Positions 1 to 12,000 are shown, counted from the first letter of the stretch. The stretch: 64,000 nucleotides of DNA from Hygrocybe punicea (GCA_963556145.1 OY744467.1:3844001-3908000), one strand, 5' to 3'. Notes: a model not told the origin generated them from the sequence alone. A program made the numbers and translations.

Positions 1-1479
1 TTTTCAGTACTTTATTTAATGGAAGAAAAATGATGTTTCTGGTCATTTGGAAAAAATGCCACACCAAAATATGCTTTCTTAACTTACCTGTAACCATTTA
101 TCACTCTTCTTTACCTTTCATTATAGCTGCTGTATTCTAACTTCTGTATCCTGCCTTTCCAGCACCATGAATGATTTAAAGCAGAATACCAAGCATTTCC
201 AGTGTTTTGTATTTGATTTTTCTTGAGCAGAGATGTAGTCTAATCTCTTTAAAGTATAGATGTGAATTGTAGTATAGGACCTAGAGAAAACATCAAATAT
301 TTTAAAAATATCAACATACTGCAGCTTGCTCGGTAACTTGTACAATGTGGGATGTTGACTATATCTTCACAATAATGGCATATGAAATTCTCAAAAAATG
401 CCTCATGTTTTCTATTAACCTTACACAACTACCTTTACTCTGGAGGGATTTTATTTAGAACAAATTAGGTGCCAAAAATTCTTTGTCAAACCAGACAGCA
501 TAAGGTTTTCAGCAATTCATGGATTTGGTAAATTTGTCTTCATATACTACTCAATAAATTTCCAGGACTTTCTACATATCTCTCCACATGATGTACAACA
601 AGTCCTCCTGCAAAGGCAAAGCATTTTGAGTTCAACTGGACTTGGTATTAATTTACTGACAACATTGTATGAATATTCAACCATGATTCTAATTTAGCTT
701 GAAATCCTTAGCCTTTGTAGGCAAAGTTGTAGCAGGATATGTGAAGAACCTCTTACAATTTTATAGGAATTTATTTAGTTGTATGCCATGCAAAGTCTGA
801 ACCCCAGGTAAAAGCAATTATTTTTTAATTATTTTTTTAATTATTTTTTTTCTACAACAAACACCAGTATCAGCAGGAGACTGATGAGGATTTTTTGCAA
901 TCAAATAATACGCAGATATCCAGTCACATTTTGAAACTGGTTATCTCACTTGTGAAAATATTGCAGAAAATAATATTATCTAAAAGTGGTATTCATACAG
1001 AAAATAGTGCATACAGAAAATACAATTATTTAGGCCTTTATTGTTTTCATTATTGTGAACATGTATTCAGAAAAGAGAAAATGATTCAAATATTTAGAAT
1101 TTCTAGACCAATATCTATGGCTTTTATTGTGAGGGCAGAATTTCACTGAATTTAAAGTTTACTTTATTGTAGTCTAATCATGCCTGATGTTATGGGTTCA
1201 AGACTCATACAGACTGCACTCACCCCCCCATGATCAAGAGCCCTTGTGCCTCTCCTAAGTCTCCTTTCCTTAAGTTTCACCCCAGGGTTTCCACTCCTTT
1301 TCCCAGGTTGTGGTTTCACTCCATTTTTCCTCATTCACTCTGGAGGAGACATCTCCTCCTGAGTATGTCCTTCCTCTATTTTTGTTCAACAAACTGCCAT
1401 CCTGGAGCTCATGTCGGCCATTCCTTTCGGAACCATCAGCGAGAATGATACCATTAATCACCAGGCTTTTGGGGCCTAT
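1..1479. other. AT-rich stretch without a recognisable gene
   Basis: Only short scattered open frames occur and none shows a motif I recognise. The base composition is strongly AT, unlike the host genes at the far end of the window, and fits old transposon debris. From about 1200 the sequence becomes more mixed. Confidence 0.6.
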
Positions 1480-1955
1480 TGCTGGATGCTCAACAGCTAG
1501 TGTTTTGAAGTCCAGTTGTGCAGTCTGTAACAGTCTTTTGCAAATTTGACATGTATTTTACATATTTGAAGGGTAAAAAATAAGATATTGACCTTGAAAC
1601 TTTTGTCATGAGAAGCTGAAGTTATATTGGTTGATAATGTCTATTGTTCCTGAATGATTTCAAGCATCAAATATCCAAGAGAAATGCATTCATTCTAGCA
1701 GTTGCTACATTGTCCACATTTTTGCCCTTTTGTAGCAACTGCTAGAATGAATGCATTTCTCTTGGATATTTGATGCTTGAAATCATTCAGGAACAATAGA
1801 CATTATCAACCAATATAACTTCAGCTTCTCATGACAAAAGTTTCAAGGTCAATATCTTATTTTTTACCCTTCAAATATGTAAAATACATGTCAAATTTGC
1901 AAAAGACTGTTACAGACCACACAACTGCACTTCAAAACACTATTGACAGCTACAA
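1480..1955. repeat. Foldback with 187-bp perfect arms
   Basis: Positions 1522-1708 and 1732-1918 are reverse complements over about 187 bp with no mismatch that I can see, separated by a 23-nt spacer. The match continues imperfectly outward to about 1480 and 1955. The right arm runs into the first open frame of the DIRS-like remnant, while the left flank beyond the arm is different sequence. It is either a local inverted duplication of the 5' part of that element or the inner end of a foldback element. Confidence 0.9.
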
Positions 1956-4038
1956 CAACATACAGAGGGGTGGATCCAACCATTCAAATGCACTCAATCG
2001 GCTTGTCGACACCAATTATGGCAAAGGAGATCAGGAGATGGAACTCAGGGAAACCCAAGGAGAAGATGACCCTGTCATTACTCAACCACCTAAATGTGGA
2101 GCCAGCAAGTCCCTTGACAATGCCGATGACCAGCCTAGTCCTACGAAATGGCACATCAATATCACTCTTTTCCTGTGGGTCATCCAGGAATCTCTCTATC
2201 TATCCTTACACATGAAAACTTCTTGTGAGATATCAAACTTACCATCACATCAATACTTAACTCCGCATCCTGTCTCCAGTTCCCTCAGTCTGAGTGGACC
2301 AGTATCATCTCCAGGTGAGCTGTCAACCTTGATCACATCCTCTCTGGACTCTTCACCACTTCCACCAGGAACTCGCACAAGGAACAGGTCAGATCTTTTG
2401 AAATCTCACTTGGACCTTCATCCCCCTGCCAAAAATGTCACCTCTCACAGTGAATGGATCACTGCTTGGGAACCAACCATTGAGGCCACCATCTTTGTCT
2501 TCCCACAGCAAGAACCCAAGTTACAGCATTTCGGGCATTACATTTCCAGACTGTTTGTGGCCCTTCCAGCGGACGAACACCAACATGTCATTGCCCTTGA
2601 CAAAGGCATCTGCATCCACATTGCACAACACTGGGACCTCCTCCTTACTGATGCATATGAGTTCGCAGACTTACAACTCCACTGGATCCACTCTTGGGAT
2701 AGACAACTTGAACCACACCATGCAGCTGGAATTGCCCCACAAACTTGATGCCAGGATGTGTGCTGCCGCTAGAATGACAACAAGTGTCCAAACTCTGCAA
2801 ACAAGTGTAATTACATCCACCATTGCTCTGAGTGCCACTCCACCTCACACAGGGCACCCAATTGCCCACCTAAGTGGACTGGATCCTTGGACCCACCAGC
2901 CAAAGTATGCTTGCACCTTGCTACCTCATCTGGGACGATGAATGCCTTTCTGTCACCCTCTCCAGCCTCCACAAGCTGCCAGTACCCATGGTGCCCAAGA
3001 ATGAACTCCAGAACACCACTGCCCTCTCCACAATCCACAACAACCCCAAGCTTTTCACCATCATCACCCCCATCCATGTTGATGTTTTCACGAGTTATTT
3101 TGCCCTGCACCCCAACGATCCATTTGTGGACTCCATGTGCAATGCCTTGCACATTGGCTTCTGGCCTTGGGCCTGGACATCTGGCCTTAACTACCTGACA
3201 ACTTGGGACAATTCACATCAACTGATCATGGACCCTTCCCACTGTGCCTTCCTGTTGGAACAGCATGATGCAAAGGTTGCACTTGGCCAGCTCTCCCCTT
3301 CCTTCAGTTCTGATCTCCTTCTGGGGATGTACAGCATGCCACTTGGCGTGATACTCAAACCACACTCTTTGAAACTCCATATGGTGGTCAACCAGAGTGC
3401 AGAACCCTACTCACAGAATTCCTTGATTCCCAAGAGGACCGCTTTGTCTGGATGGATAACCTACATCAACTCGGATCTGCCTTACACCATGTTCACATGG
3501 ATCACCCCTCCTGTTGCCTTGTTGTCTTCAAGTCTGATATGTCTCATGCCTACTGCCTGATGCCCATGGCCCCAGTCTGGCAAATCCAACAGGTGATGAC
3601 CTTTGAGACTGAATGCTTTGTGAATTGTTGCAACCATTTGGGCAACAGTGCTAGTGGATGTGTTTTCAGTTCCTTTGCATGCCTGCATCTTCCTCCTTCT
3701 CCTGGATCTCTTCACCTACATTGATGACAATTTCTCTTGGGAATTTGCAGACGGGCTCACATGGTATTCCCCACAAGGAAAAGAAACAAGTATGGGGGGA
3801 TTCCCTCATGATTATTGACTTCCAGGTTGACTCTAATGCCCTAACCATCACCATGCCCCCCAACTGCTGGATAGAACTTCTGGACACCCTCCATACTTTC
3901 ACAACCCCTGGCCACTGGTATCCCCTATTAGATTTCCGATGTATGACCAGTTGGGTTAATTGGGCACTCAATGTTTACCCCCTCCTACACCCTGGCCCAT
4001 CCTCCCTGTACCACAAGATGTCTGGCCATTCTGCATGA
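1831..4038 (+). pseudogene. Decayed DIRS-like retroelement with reverse transcriptase
   Basis: The first 305 codons from 1831 are open but not recognisable and may be a gag-like part. From 2874 to 4038, across three frames, there are segments typical of the reverse transcriptase of basidiomycete DIRS-like (tyrosine-recombinase) retroelements: VVNQSAEPYS near 3380, SLICLMPTAPVW around 3530-3580, the catalytic box YIDDNFSWEFAD near 3715-3750, and a segment near 3780-3880 containing KKQVWGDS and VDSNALTITMP. Frameshifts separate these blocks, so the enzyme cannot be made. No tyrosine recombinase was found; the remnant ends at the junction with the Copia fragment near 4040. The family call rests on recalled similarity. 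Confidence 0.7.
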
Positions 4039-4053
4039 GCACCTCTGGGAACA

Positions 4054-4935
4054 CTCCCCCTTGGTCAAATACTCTTTTACTCATTCCAGGTCACAGTAAA
4101 CATCATCCAAGTATTCCGTTACATGTTCCACTCTTTCTGGTTCCTCTCTGGTCAGTAGACCAAGTTCAGTCATGAACTTTGTATGAAGTGGGTGAGGTAA
4201 CCCTTTTGTAAATATGTCTGCTAGCTTTGATTTGGAAGGAATATACATGACTTTAAGGATACCAGATGCAATGTGATCTCATAGGAAATCTAGATTGATA
4301 TCTATGTGTTTCATCCATGTGTGGAATTCCAGGTTGTGCAATATAGCAATTGCGGCCTGATTATCAGATTGTAGAATTGATGTCTCATCCGACCATAGGT
4401 CCAATTCCTTCAATAAATTTCTATGCCAGATCAACTGCTTCATGGCATGAGTAGCGGCGACATATTCCACTTTGGCTGTCGACAATGCAATTGTGCTCTG
4501 CTTCTTCGAGCTCCAAGCCATGGCTCCCCCTGCAATCATGAACATATATCCACTGATATATTTCTGGCGGGTTGGATCCCAAATCAGGCATTGATGTTAT
4601 GAATGGTTTCCATCATAATCTGTTGGTAATGTAATTCATAGTCCATCATTCCTTTTAGATAGTGGAATATCCTTTTAGATGCTGTCCAGTGTTCTGGACT
4701 CAGGTTCTGTATGAATTGTGCAATGGTCACAGTTGAGTACATGATATTGGGTCTTGTCACATGCACAGCATACAAGAGCTCTCCGACTCATGTCATGTAC
4801 TCAATTGAGGTGCATTTCTGCTCACTCTTGTCAGTTTTGCTTTCATTTATTCATAGGATCATGTTCTGATCCATCAAGGTTGATACCAGTTTCACATCCT
4901 TCATTCTTGCCTTCACAAGTATCTTCTGGATATAC
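4054..4935 (-). pseudogene. Truncated Copia RNase H/3' fragment (second copy)
   Basis: On the minus strand this repeats, with many substitutions, the 3' end of the long Copia element at 6.57-7.46 kb. It includes the RNase H region (AWSSKKQSTIALSTAKVEYV) and reaches up to the end of the reverse transcriptase. A polypurine run at 4054-4060 marks the expected 3' limit of the internal domain, but the LTR that should follow is missing and DIRS-like sequence abuts it. It carries several stops and a gap near 4580. It is an independent, older insertion of the same family or a duplication of part of it. Confidence 0.8.
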
Positions 4936-4939
4936 ACAA

Positions 4940-5163
4940 CAAGAGCTTAGATTGTGGGAAATAAATTGGTCTAATTTTTAAGAGTTCAAAATACTTGGGA
5001 TCTGGTTCATGTTAAATTTTGGTGGAATTCTTAGGTGTGTATTAGGTTTGTGTCTAGTTGAAGTAAATACTATCAAAAAATTAACAAGAACAATGCCAAG
5101 TATTTTGAACTCTTAAAAATCAGACCAATTTACTTCCCACAATTATGTTCATCTGAGCTCTTG
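4940..5163. repeat. Short inverted-repeat (MITE-like) element in Copia debris
   Basis: Arms at about 4940-4997 and 5096-5163 are imperfect reverse complements, sharing a block that starts CAAGAGCTTAGAT / CAAGAGCTCAGAT and includes AAATTGGTCT and GAGTTCAAAATACTTGG. A spacer of about 100 bp lies between. Copia similarity stops just before 4940, so it may have been inserted there. I could not identify a clear target duplication. Confidence 0.55.
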
Positions 5164-5169
5164 CTGTGT

Positions 5170-5830
5170 CATTCACCATGTGGGTTTGGCTGATTAAATA
5201 TTGGTATTTCATTTGTAACTGTCTTAGCACTAATTATTTTTAGGATATAATTACAGGAGCAGCTAGCTCTGATTGAATAGATTGGTTTTTCTTCTACAAC
5301 CATCCAAATCTATTCCTTATATTTTCCTAATATGTTGAAAATCTGTGCTGCAAAGATTTGAAACTCAGAGTCAAATGCCATGCAGCAGCAGGCTTGCACC
5401 ACACTTGACCTTTTTCTCAGTTTTCACATGTTGATAATAACAGCTGTAAATGGGGCATTATAGACAATTTTTCTGAGAATTTTGTGGTCATTTAGTGGTA
5501 GAGAAACCTGAATATAAAGAAGCCAGCAAGTCTGCTTTTATTTATGGTAACAATTTGGTGTCTGGGGCCTAAAATATTATACCAATTTTTTCCCATGTAG
5601 AAGAAAGGCTAGGGAATCTTATCGGGTAGAGAGATAGAGGATATGTGTGATGCTGGAGGTGCATTTTATGAGATGGCATCAGAACACAGCTGTTTCTTCA
5701 TTTGGCAGATAAGAAAGTTATATAAGCATCATGACTTTCTGTGTCCTCACCATATTTTATGAGATTCAGCACTGAAAATTCCACCAAGCCCAAATTTCTC
5801 AATTGAAAAAAAAAAAACTGCCAGTGCCAT
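5170..5830. other. AT-rich gap without recognisable features
   Basis: No open frame of note and no motif recognised. A 12-A run lies at about 5806-5818. Probably transposon debris. Confidence 0.5.
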
Positions 5831-5834
5831 GAAT

Positions 5835-6056
5835 TACTAAAACAGCTGTGGTAAATTATTGTGATTTGCAAAACTAATGACATTTACAAAACAAAATATC
5901 TAAATAAATAAGGGTCAACTTTGTCAAGATTTAAGTATATCTCAGAAACTACTGGGTGGATTAGGATGGTTTTATAGGCAAACTTTATCTATTCTCTGAG
6001 GGCTATACAAGCATTCTATTACATCTGAGAAAATTGGGTTAAGTGCAGAGTTATGT
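5835..6056 (-). repeat. Dispersed repeat R2, copy 1
   Basis: This matches, in reverse complement and with indels, the sequence at 45735-45897. The best blocks are around TGTGATTTGCAAAACTAA and CTGGGTGGATTAGGATGG, followed by CTATTCTCTGAGGGCTATAC. No coding content. At both places it lies close to repeat R1, but in a different relative orientation. Confidence 0.75.
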
Positions 6057-6332
6057 GCAAAATAGCAGTTTACACTTGCAAAGTGCATAGCTCAGTGAAT
6101 ACTGGTCAGATTGACATTATTTTAGGGAGTAAAAATGTTCCTTACTGCAAGAAGAACAGGTTTGCATACTGGCATTCTTGCCACCATAGTTTATTGGTAA
6201 CTAAATGTGTGAGATATAATATTTACACAAATACATGATTATTGATTTAGGATCTGCAATTATCAAAAATGCTGGAATGTATCCTTATTCCCCCTGAAGT
6301 GAGAAACATCTTACTCCCTACCAGCAGTATTT

Positions 6333-6502
6333 GATGTATTGGAATATATAGTTGCAGTGGCTGTTGACCGTTATTTTATGTGGAATAAATTATATTTACC
6401 TCTCTCTGAGAGGGCTTTTATACTGCTAGCTAAATCTACTAGAAGTTTCTTGTGGTGAGTAGAATACATGCTGTGCTTCAGCATTATTCATCGGACAGGT
6501 GA
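6333..6502 (+). repeat. Dispersed repeat R1, copy 1
   Basis: About 170 bp almost identical to 45522-45699, starting GATGTATTGGAATATATAG and ending near TCGGACAGG. It begins and ends like TGT...ACA, which would suit a small solo LTR, but I see no matching target duplication at either copy. It lies directly downstream of the 3' end of the long Copia element and may be part of its LTR or an insertion in it. Confidence 0.75.
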
Positions 6503-6561
6503 ATTTGAGTTCCAGGGTCACGTGGTACGGATTACTAATCCTTTCCGCCACTATTCAGCCA

Positions 6562-8334
6562 CTATTCCCAACACTCCCTCTTGGTCGAATACTCTTCGAC
6601 TCGTTCCAGGTCGCGGTAAACATCGCCCATGTATTCCGTTACATGTTCCGCTCTTTCCAGTTCCTCTCCGGTCAATATACCAAGTTCAGCTGTGAACTTT
6701 GTGTGAAGCGGGCAAGGTAACCCTTTTGTAAATATGTCTGCTAGATTTTCTTCAGAAGGAATATATGTGACTTTGAGAATACCAGACGCAATGTGATCTT
6801 GTAGGAAATGTAGATTGATATCTATGTGCTTTGTCTGTGCATGGAATTCTGGGTTGTGCGATATAGCAATCACAGCCTGATTGTCGGATTGTAAAATGGA
6901 TGTCTCATCTGACCGTAGGTCCAATTCCTTCAATAAATTTCTATGCCAGATTAGCTGTTTCGTGGCATGAGTAGTGGCAACATATTCTGCTTCGGCCGTT
7001 GACAACACAATCGTGCTTTGCTTCTTCAAGCTCCAAGCCATGGCTCCCCCTGCGATTGTGAACACATATCCGCTAATGGATTTCCGGTGTGGGTTGGATC
7101 CCCAATTGGCATCGATGTAATGAATGGTCTCTGTCATAGTCTGTTGGTCCTTTCTGCTGTATGTTAGTTCATTATCCATTGTTCCTTTTAGGTAGCAGAA
7201 TATCCTTTTAAGTGCTGTCCAGTGTTCCAGACTTGGGTTCCATGTGAATTGTACAACGGTTACAGTTGCATACATAATATCGAGTCTTGTTGTGTGTGCA
7301 GCATACAAGAGCTCTCCGACTCGTGTCGCATACTCGATCAAGGTGCGTTTCTGCTCACTCTCATTGATTTCGGTTTCGTTTATTCATAGGACCATGTTCT
7401 GGTCAATCGGGGTTGATACCGGCTTGGCATCCTTCAATCTGGCCTTTGCGAGGATCTTCTGGATATAGGGGCTTTGTGATAGGGTGACTTTCCATTGTTG
7501 GTGGTCTCGTTTGATATGGATTCCGAGCAGTAACATTGGATTTCCAATGACCATTACCGTGTATTTTTTCTTCAGCTGGTTGATTACCTGCTGATTCATT
7601 GCTCGGTTGTTTGTGTAAGCCATGAGGTCATTGACCCATATGAGTGCGATGGAAAAGTTTTCACCTTCCTGATAGTAGTACGTGCAGTAGTCGGTCTGCA
7701 ATCTCGTATAATGAAATTCCTTCATTGTGTTATTGAAATCCGTGTTCCATATGTTTCCAGCTTGCCTGAGACCATATATAGGGTGTATGAGGTGGCAAAC
7801 CTGTCCGGTTCCATCCTCAAATTCTGCCAGCTGTTTCATGTACAGCTCCTCCTTCACCCATCCATTAAGGTATGTGCCTTTGATATCCATCTGCTGGATA
7901 TCCCAATCCTTGACTGCAGAATACACGAGTAATGTCCATAACGTCTTGAACCGCATCACAGGAGCGAATGTTCCGTTTTCACTGAAATCCACTCCGGGCT
8001 TCTGCGAGAACCCCTGGGCTACTAATCGGGCCTTGTGCCTAGTGATTGTGCCCATCTCATCACGTTTCAGGTGGAAAACCCACTTGCTTCCGATGGCTTC
8101 CCACCCCTCCAGTAAGTCTACGAGTTTCCAAATGCCCATTTCTTGTAGCTGATCAAATTCTTCTTTCATCACTACCTTCCAGTTCTCCCAATCTACAGCT
8201 TCCCTGGCTTCCTTTAAATCCCATGGGTCCTTGTTGGCGAGACTGCTATCCTGCTGCATTGTGCTCAAGAACACATATGCTATGGTTGGTTCCATGCTGA
8301 CTTTTTCCTTTTGTTTCGCTGTGGATGATTCCAT
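6562..8334 (-). pseudogene. Copia reverse transcriptase and RNase H (decayed)
   Basis: Minus strand. The first part (8334-7384) is a Copia reverse transcriptase: KWVFHLKRDEMG, HKARLVAQGFSQKPGVDF, then WVNDLM at the active site, where WVDD is expected. A TGA at 7384-7386 separates it from the rest. The second part (7341-6562) carries the link region and RNase H (YVFTIAGGAMAWSLKKQST, LSTAEAEYVATT, LADIFTKGLP). A polypurine tract (plus-strand CTCCCTC at 6574-6580) and TGTTGGGAATAG, read on the minus strand from 6573, mark the start of the 3' LTR. The mutated active site and stop make it non-functional. Confidence 0.9.
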
Positions 8335-8339
8335 TGGTC

Positions 8340-9975
8340 TTCGTACATCAAGCGGTTCATGTATCTTGCATTGTGTTAGTTGTGCACATGGGTTGTTTAG
8401 CTGTCAGTAGTTGTGGTCGACTCCTTGGGTTGCTCTCAGTGGGTATGTTATTTTGTTTTCCAGTCTGCGAATGGCCCTTTCTGGTGCTGTTACAGTGGCT
8501 TCCAGTGATTCCGTTGCGGGTTCCGGTGGTTCCAGAGTTTGCGAGTTGTCAGATTCACTCTACTCCCCCTCGAATTGCAAACCCGGTAAGTTGGATACAA
8601 TCCAGACTTCCTGCAATGCCCCATCCTCATGAAATGCAACATTCCATGACATTTTAACAGTCTGTGTTGCGGCATCGTAGTATCGGTTAGCCTTCTGCGA
8701 CTCCACAAATCCTACAAACTTCATCTTAGCTGATCATGGTGCCAGCTTCGATCTCTTTCTGCCTTGATATAAGACCCAAACATCACATCCGAACTCCCAG
8801 AAATGCGATATGTCTGGCTTCCTGCCAGTCCAGGCTTCATGTGGAGTCATTCCATCTAGAGCGTTGTTGGGGGACCAGTTTCAAATGTATGTTGCATGTG
8901 CAATGGCTTCTGGCCAAAGGAATGCGGGCAGGTTTTTAGCGATCAACATCACACAGGCTAACTCTAGTAATGTGCGATTAAATCTTTCTGCCGTTCTGTG
9001 TTGCAAGGGTGAGTAAGGGGCCATTGTTTCAATGACAATTCCCTTCTCCGCTGCCCATCTCTCAACTTCCTTGTTGACGAGTTCCTTTCTGTTATTGAAC
9101 CACAAATATTTAGGGTTTCAATCAAACTTCTTCTCAATCGTGTTAACATAAGCCTTGCTGCATTCCGTTGCCTGGCTTTTCTGTTTCATGAATAAAGTGG
9201 TTATGGTGTGTGTTGCATTGTCCATGAATGAGATATAGTATCTCAATCCTCCGATGGACTCTACACATGCTGGGCCCCAGATGTCGCTCAAAGTCCACTC
9301 TCCGGCAACTTTGGATCGTCCATCAGCCTCTTTTGGAAATGGCTGGACAGTTTGCTTCGCCTGAATGCAAGCCTCACAGGTTCGGGAAGGGACACTCCCT
9401 TCATCAATTTCTAGACCTGTGACTAACCCCTTTCTCTGCAGGGTCTCAAGTCCACTCATTCTGATGTGTCCATACAGGTGGTGCCATTCATCCCAAGACA
9501 TTTTCTTCGGCATGGCTACATTTGCCTTTTCTGGCATGTTGGATTGCACTCAGGCATTCAGATGGTATAGTCATCCATCTTTCCAGCCTGTTCTGACAAG
9601 TTTATTCTCCTTCATATAGAGCCTGCATATTCCATTGCAGAAGCTAACCCATCCGCCACTTTCATTGAATCTGCTCAGCGATAGTAGTGAGTTCCATGAC
9701 TCCAGTACATGTAGTACATTTCATAGCTGATGCTGTACGTCCTTTCCGTCCACTGTGAAGTGTAAGACAATGGTTCTGCAACCAAGAGCTCAAGCAGCTA
9801 CCTTTCCTAGTCCTTGAATGGTAGCTTCATCCAGAGTTTTGTACGTGATAAATGCGTTTCGGGAATTGCTGATGTGACTTGTTGTTCTGGAATCCAGTAA
9901 CCAATCATAGTTTGAAATATTGTCTGTATTCACTGTGTATGCTACATCCTGTAACATATTATTGACATTGTCCAC
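8340..9975 (-). pseudogene. Copia protease and integrase (decayed)
   Basis: Minus strand, downstream of gag. The protease segment reads YDWLLDSRTTSHIS, with DSR where the catalytic DSG is expected. It is followed by the GAG-pre-integrase zinc region (HHLYGHIRMSG with CEACIQAKQT) and an integrase core with LSDIWGP, then FNNRKELV where a DN-G-KE motif is expected, then AERFNRTLLELA. TGA stops interrupt at 9550-9552, 9118-9120 and 8881-8883. The catalytic changes are G-to-A on the coding strand (GGA to AGA, GAT to AAT). Order PR-IN-RT-RH defines Ty1/Copia. Confidence 0.88.
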
Positions 9976-10826
9976 AGCTTGATTCGATCAGTTCCAGTGG
10001 TTTCCACCCTTTCCGGCGCCCTTTCCTTTCCCTTTCGGCCCTTGCCCTTCCTTTCCACCACCTTTAGACCAGCAGTCCTTTGCCATATGTCCCTTCTTGT
10101 GGCAGTTGAAGCATTCTGTTTTGGAATCAGCTGCCTTCTGCTTTCCGTTACGCGCTTTCCAGTAAACCTCCCATGCATAGCAACATTGTTAGGATCTCCG
10201 CTGCACTCACGGCGCCTGCAGTCTTCCTCTAATAGGATCACGACTAGTTCCTGTGACATCAGTGATGTTCCATCCTTCTTCAAGCCTAAGTACGCCGATG
10301 TATACAAGTCCCAACTTTCTGGTAAGAAGGATACAAGTATCATTGCGAAGTCTTCATCGAAAACAAGGCTTCCCATCGAGTGGAGTTCCTCCTGCAGTTT
10401 CCAGAGCTTTGATATGTGCTCGATTAGGTCAAATCCTTCTTCAGCAATCAGCCAGTACAATGCACGTTGCGTCGCTAATATTCCGAGCTTCCCCCTGGAT
10501 TCCTTTACCAAGGTTAGCTGCTTCCACATCTCACTTGCTGTGTGTGCGCCAATGATATGTATCATTTCCACATCACCAATTGCGAGCTCGATCCATGTCC
10601 TCATCTTGGCATCTCTGCCACGCCATTTCTTCATCACCTTGGACCCCGCTGATGTTGGATGGGATGTGTCCACCAGGACAGGGGCCTTTGATTCTGCATC
10701 AATGTACGTCTCTAACCCAAGATCCTGAAGCACAGCTAACATCTGTCTCTTCCATGGCATCCAATTGTTTCCCTTCAATAACTCGATCTGGTATGATCCC
10801 AATGTGTGTGTGACTTCATCTGTCAT
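9942..10826 (-). pseudogene. Copia gag
   Basis: A 294-codon open frame starting MTDEVTHTLGSYQIELLKG, with the usual Copia gag features: a GNNWMPWKRQM segment near the N-terminus, RTWIELAIGDVEM, and a gag UBN2-like middle region. The zinc knuckle (C-F-N-C-H-K-K-G-H-M-A-K-D-C) lies in another frame at about 10080-10115, so a frameshift cuts it off. The leader upstream is interrupted by two MITEs before the primer site at 11987-12000. Confidence 0.85.
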
Positions 10827-10860
10827 AGTCGGCTAGTATATGAGGTGGTAATGCGATGTT

Positions 10861-11176
10861 TAGTGAATGGCACGGGTAACCCGTGGGTATTGGCGCTGTA
10901 CCCGTACCTGTACCCGCAGATACCCTTACCCGTGATCCGGCGGGTTTACCTGTTATTTTAAGCCCCGGATCATCCAAAACGGTCAAGTATTGGGTGAGGT
11001 ATGATCAAAACAATGAAGAGTGGTTGTTTTGATCATAACTCACCCAATACTTGACCTTTTTGGATGATCCGGGGCTTAAAATAAAGCTCACGGGTAGGAG
11101 AATCGTACCCATACCCGTACCCGCAACTACCCTTACCCGTTACCCGTGCGGGTCGCCATACCCGTGCCATTCACTA
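10861..11176. mobile_element. hAT-type MITE with 8-bp target duplication
   Basis: A 316-bp non-coding element. It starts TAGTGAATGGCACGGGTA and ends with its reverse complement; nearly the whole element folds back on itself around 11010. Both sides are flanked by GCGATGTT (10853-10860 and 11177-11184), an exact 8-bp target duplication as made by hAT transposases. Subterminal ACCCGTACCCG repeats resemble the ends of the complete hAT element at 32.4-36.2 kb. It sits in the Copia leader. Confidence 0.92.
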
Positions 11177-11199
11177 GCGATGTTCAGAGGTGTGTGATC

Positions 11200-11954
11200 T
11201 AGTGATGGATAGGTTTGGTTCTGAACCAAGGTTCGGACCTGAACTGAACTGAACCGAACCTGAAATAGGGTTCAGGTTCAAGCTGAAGCCTGAACTGAAC
11301 CTGAGGTTCAGTTTAAGGTTCAGGCAGGGGGGAAATTTTGTGAACCTGGTTCGAACCAGTTTGAACCAGAACCTAAACTTCAACAAATGTGATATAATTT
11401 TGTCTAATTTTTGGAAGAAACATGATCACTTTTCTCTTGTTGTAGCTGACAACTTCCTGTTATTAATAAATCCTGCCACTCTCCTTCAGGGGGTTTGAGC
11501 TCTGGATTTGTCGGGATAAGTTGGTATAAGTTGTATAATATCTGAGGATTATGCCAAGGTAAGCCTCAAGTATGTATGATGTATTATATTATCATTATTT
11601 TTAAGTACCACAGTTGCAACATTGGAGCTGATAAGCTTAATTTCTTTACTTTAAGTGATACAAATGTACAGTAATACATACAATTTGCTCTAAAGGAACC
11701 TTTGTTCATGCTATATAACCACAAGGCATAAAATAAAGGCATTTATACTGAATAAAAATGTAATCTAGCCCTATGATACACTTACAGGTTTGGTTCAGGG
11801 TTCAGATCAGGGTGAACCTGAACTGAACCTGTTTGAACCTGAACCTAAGGTTCAGTTCAAGGTTCAGCATATTGAATGAACTGAACCTTAGGTTTGGTTC
11901 AAGGTTTGGATTTTTTTGGCCTGAACCGGACCAAACTGAACCTGTCCATCACTA
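11200..11954. mobile_element. Second hAT-type MITE, GAACCTGAAC-rich ends
   Basis: A 755-bp non-coding element with ends TAGTGATGGATAGGTT and AACCTGTCCATCACTA. The flanking 8-mers are GTGTGATC (11192-11199) and GCGTGATC (11955-11962), a 7/8 match. About 170 bp at each end are rich in GAACCTGAACTGAAC-type words in both orientations, the subterminal repeat style of hAT elements, while the centre is AT-rich. It lies only 15 bp past the duplication of the previous MITE. Confidence 0.87.
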
Positions 11955-11986
11955 GCGTGATCGTGTTTCCATTTAACAAAGCCGTT

Positions 11987-12000
11987 CAGGGCTCATAACC
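11987..12000 (-). other. Copia primer-binding site (initiator tRNA-Met anticodon half)
   Basis: The plus strand reads CAGGGCTCATAACC, the anticodon stem-loop sequence of initiator tRNA-Met, so the minus-strand RNA could pair with a tRNA fragment cut in the anticodon loop. Copia-type elements are known to use such half-tRNA primers. Confidence 0.75.

Larger units (their letters stand above)
6574..12000 (-). mobile_element. Ty1/Copia retrotransposon, decayed, internal domain
   Basis: The internal domain runs from a primer-binding site at the high-coordinate end (11987-12000) through leader, gag, protease, integrase, RT and RNase H to a polypurine tract at 6574-6580. The LTRs are uncertain: sequence beyond 12001 and below 6573 does not match convincingly, so at least one LTR is lost or replaced. 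Two hAT MITEs (10861-11176 and 11200-11954) lie in the leader and postdate the insertion. A homologous truncated copy lies at 4054-4935. Confidence 0.85.

Noticed and set aside
1230..1549. Short coding gene left of the foldback
   Set aside because: Overlapping frames on both strands, no motif, and partly within the inverted repeat.
6333..6502. R1 as a proven solo LTR
   Set aside because: It has TGT...ACA-like ends but the flanks show no target duplication at either copy.
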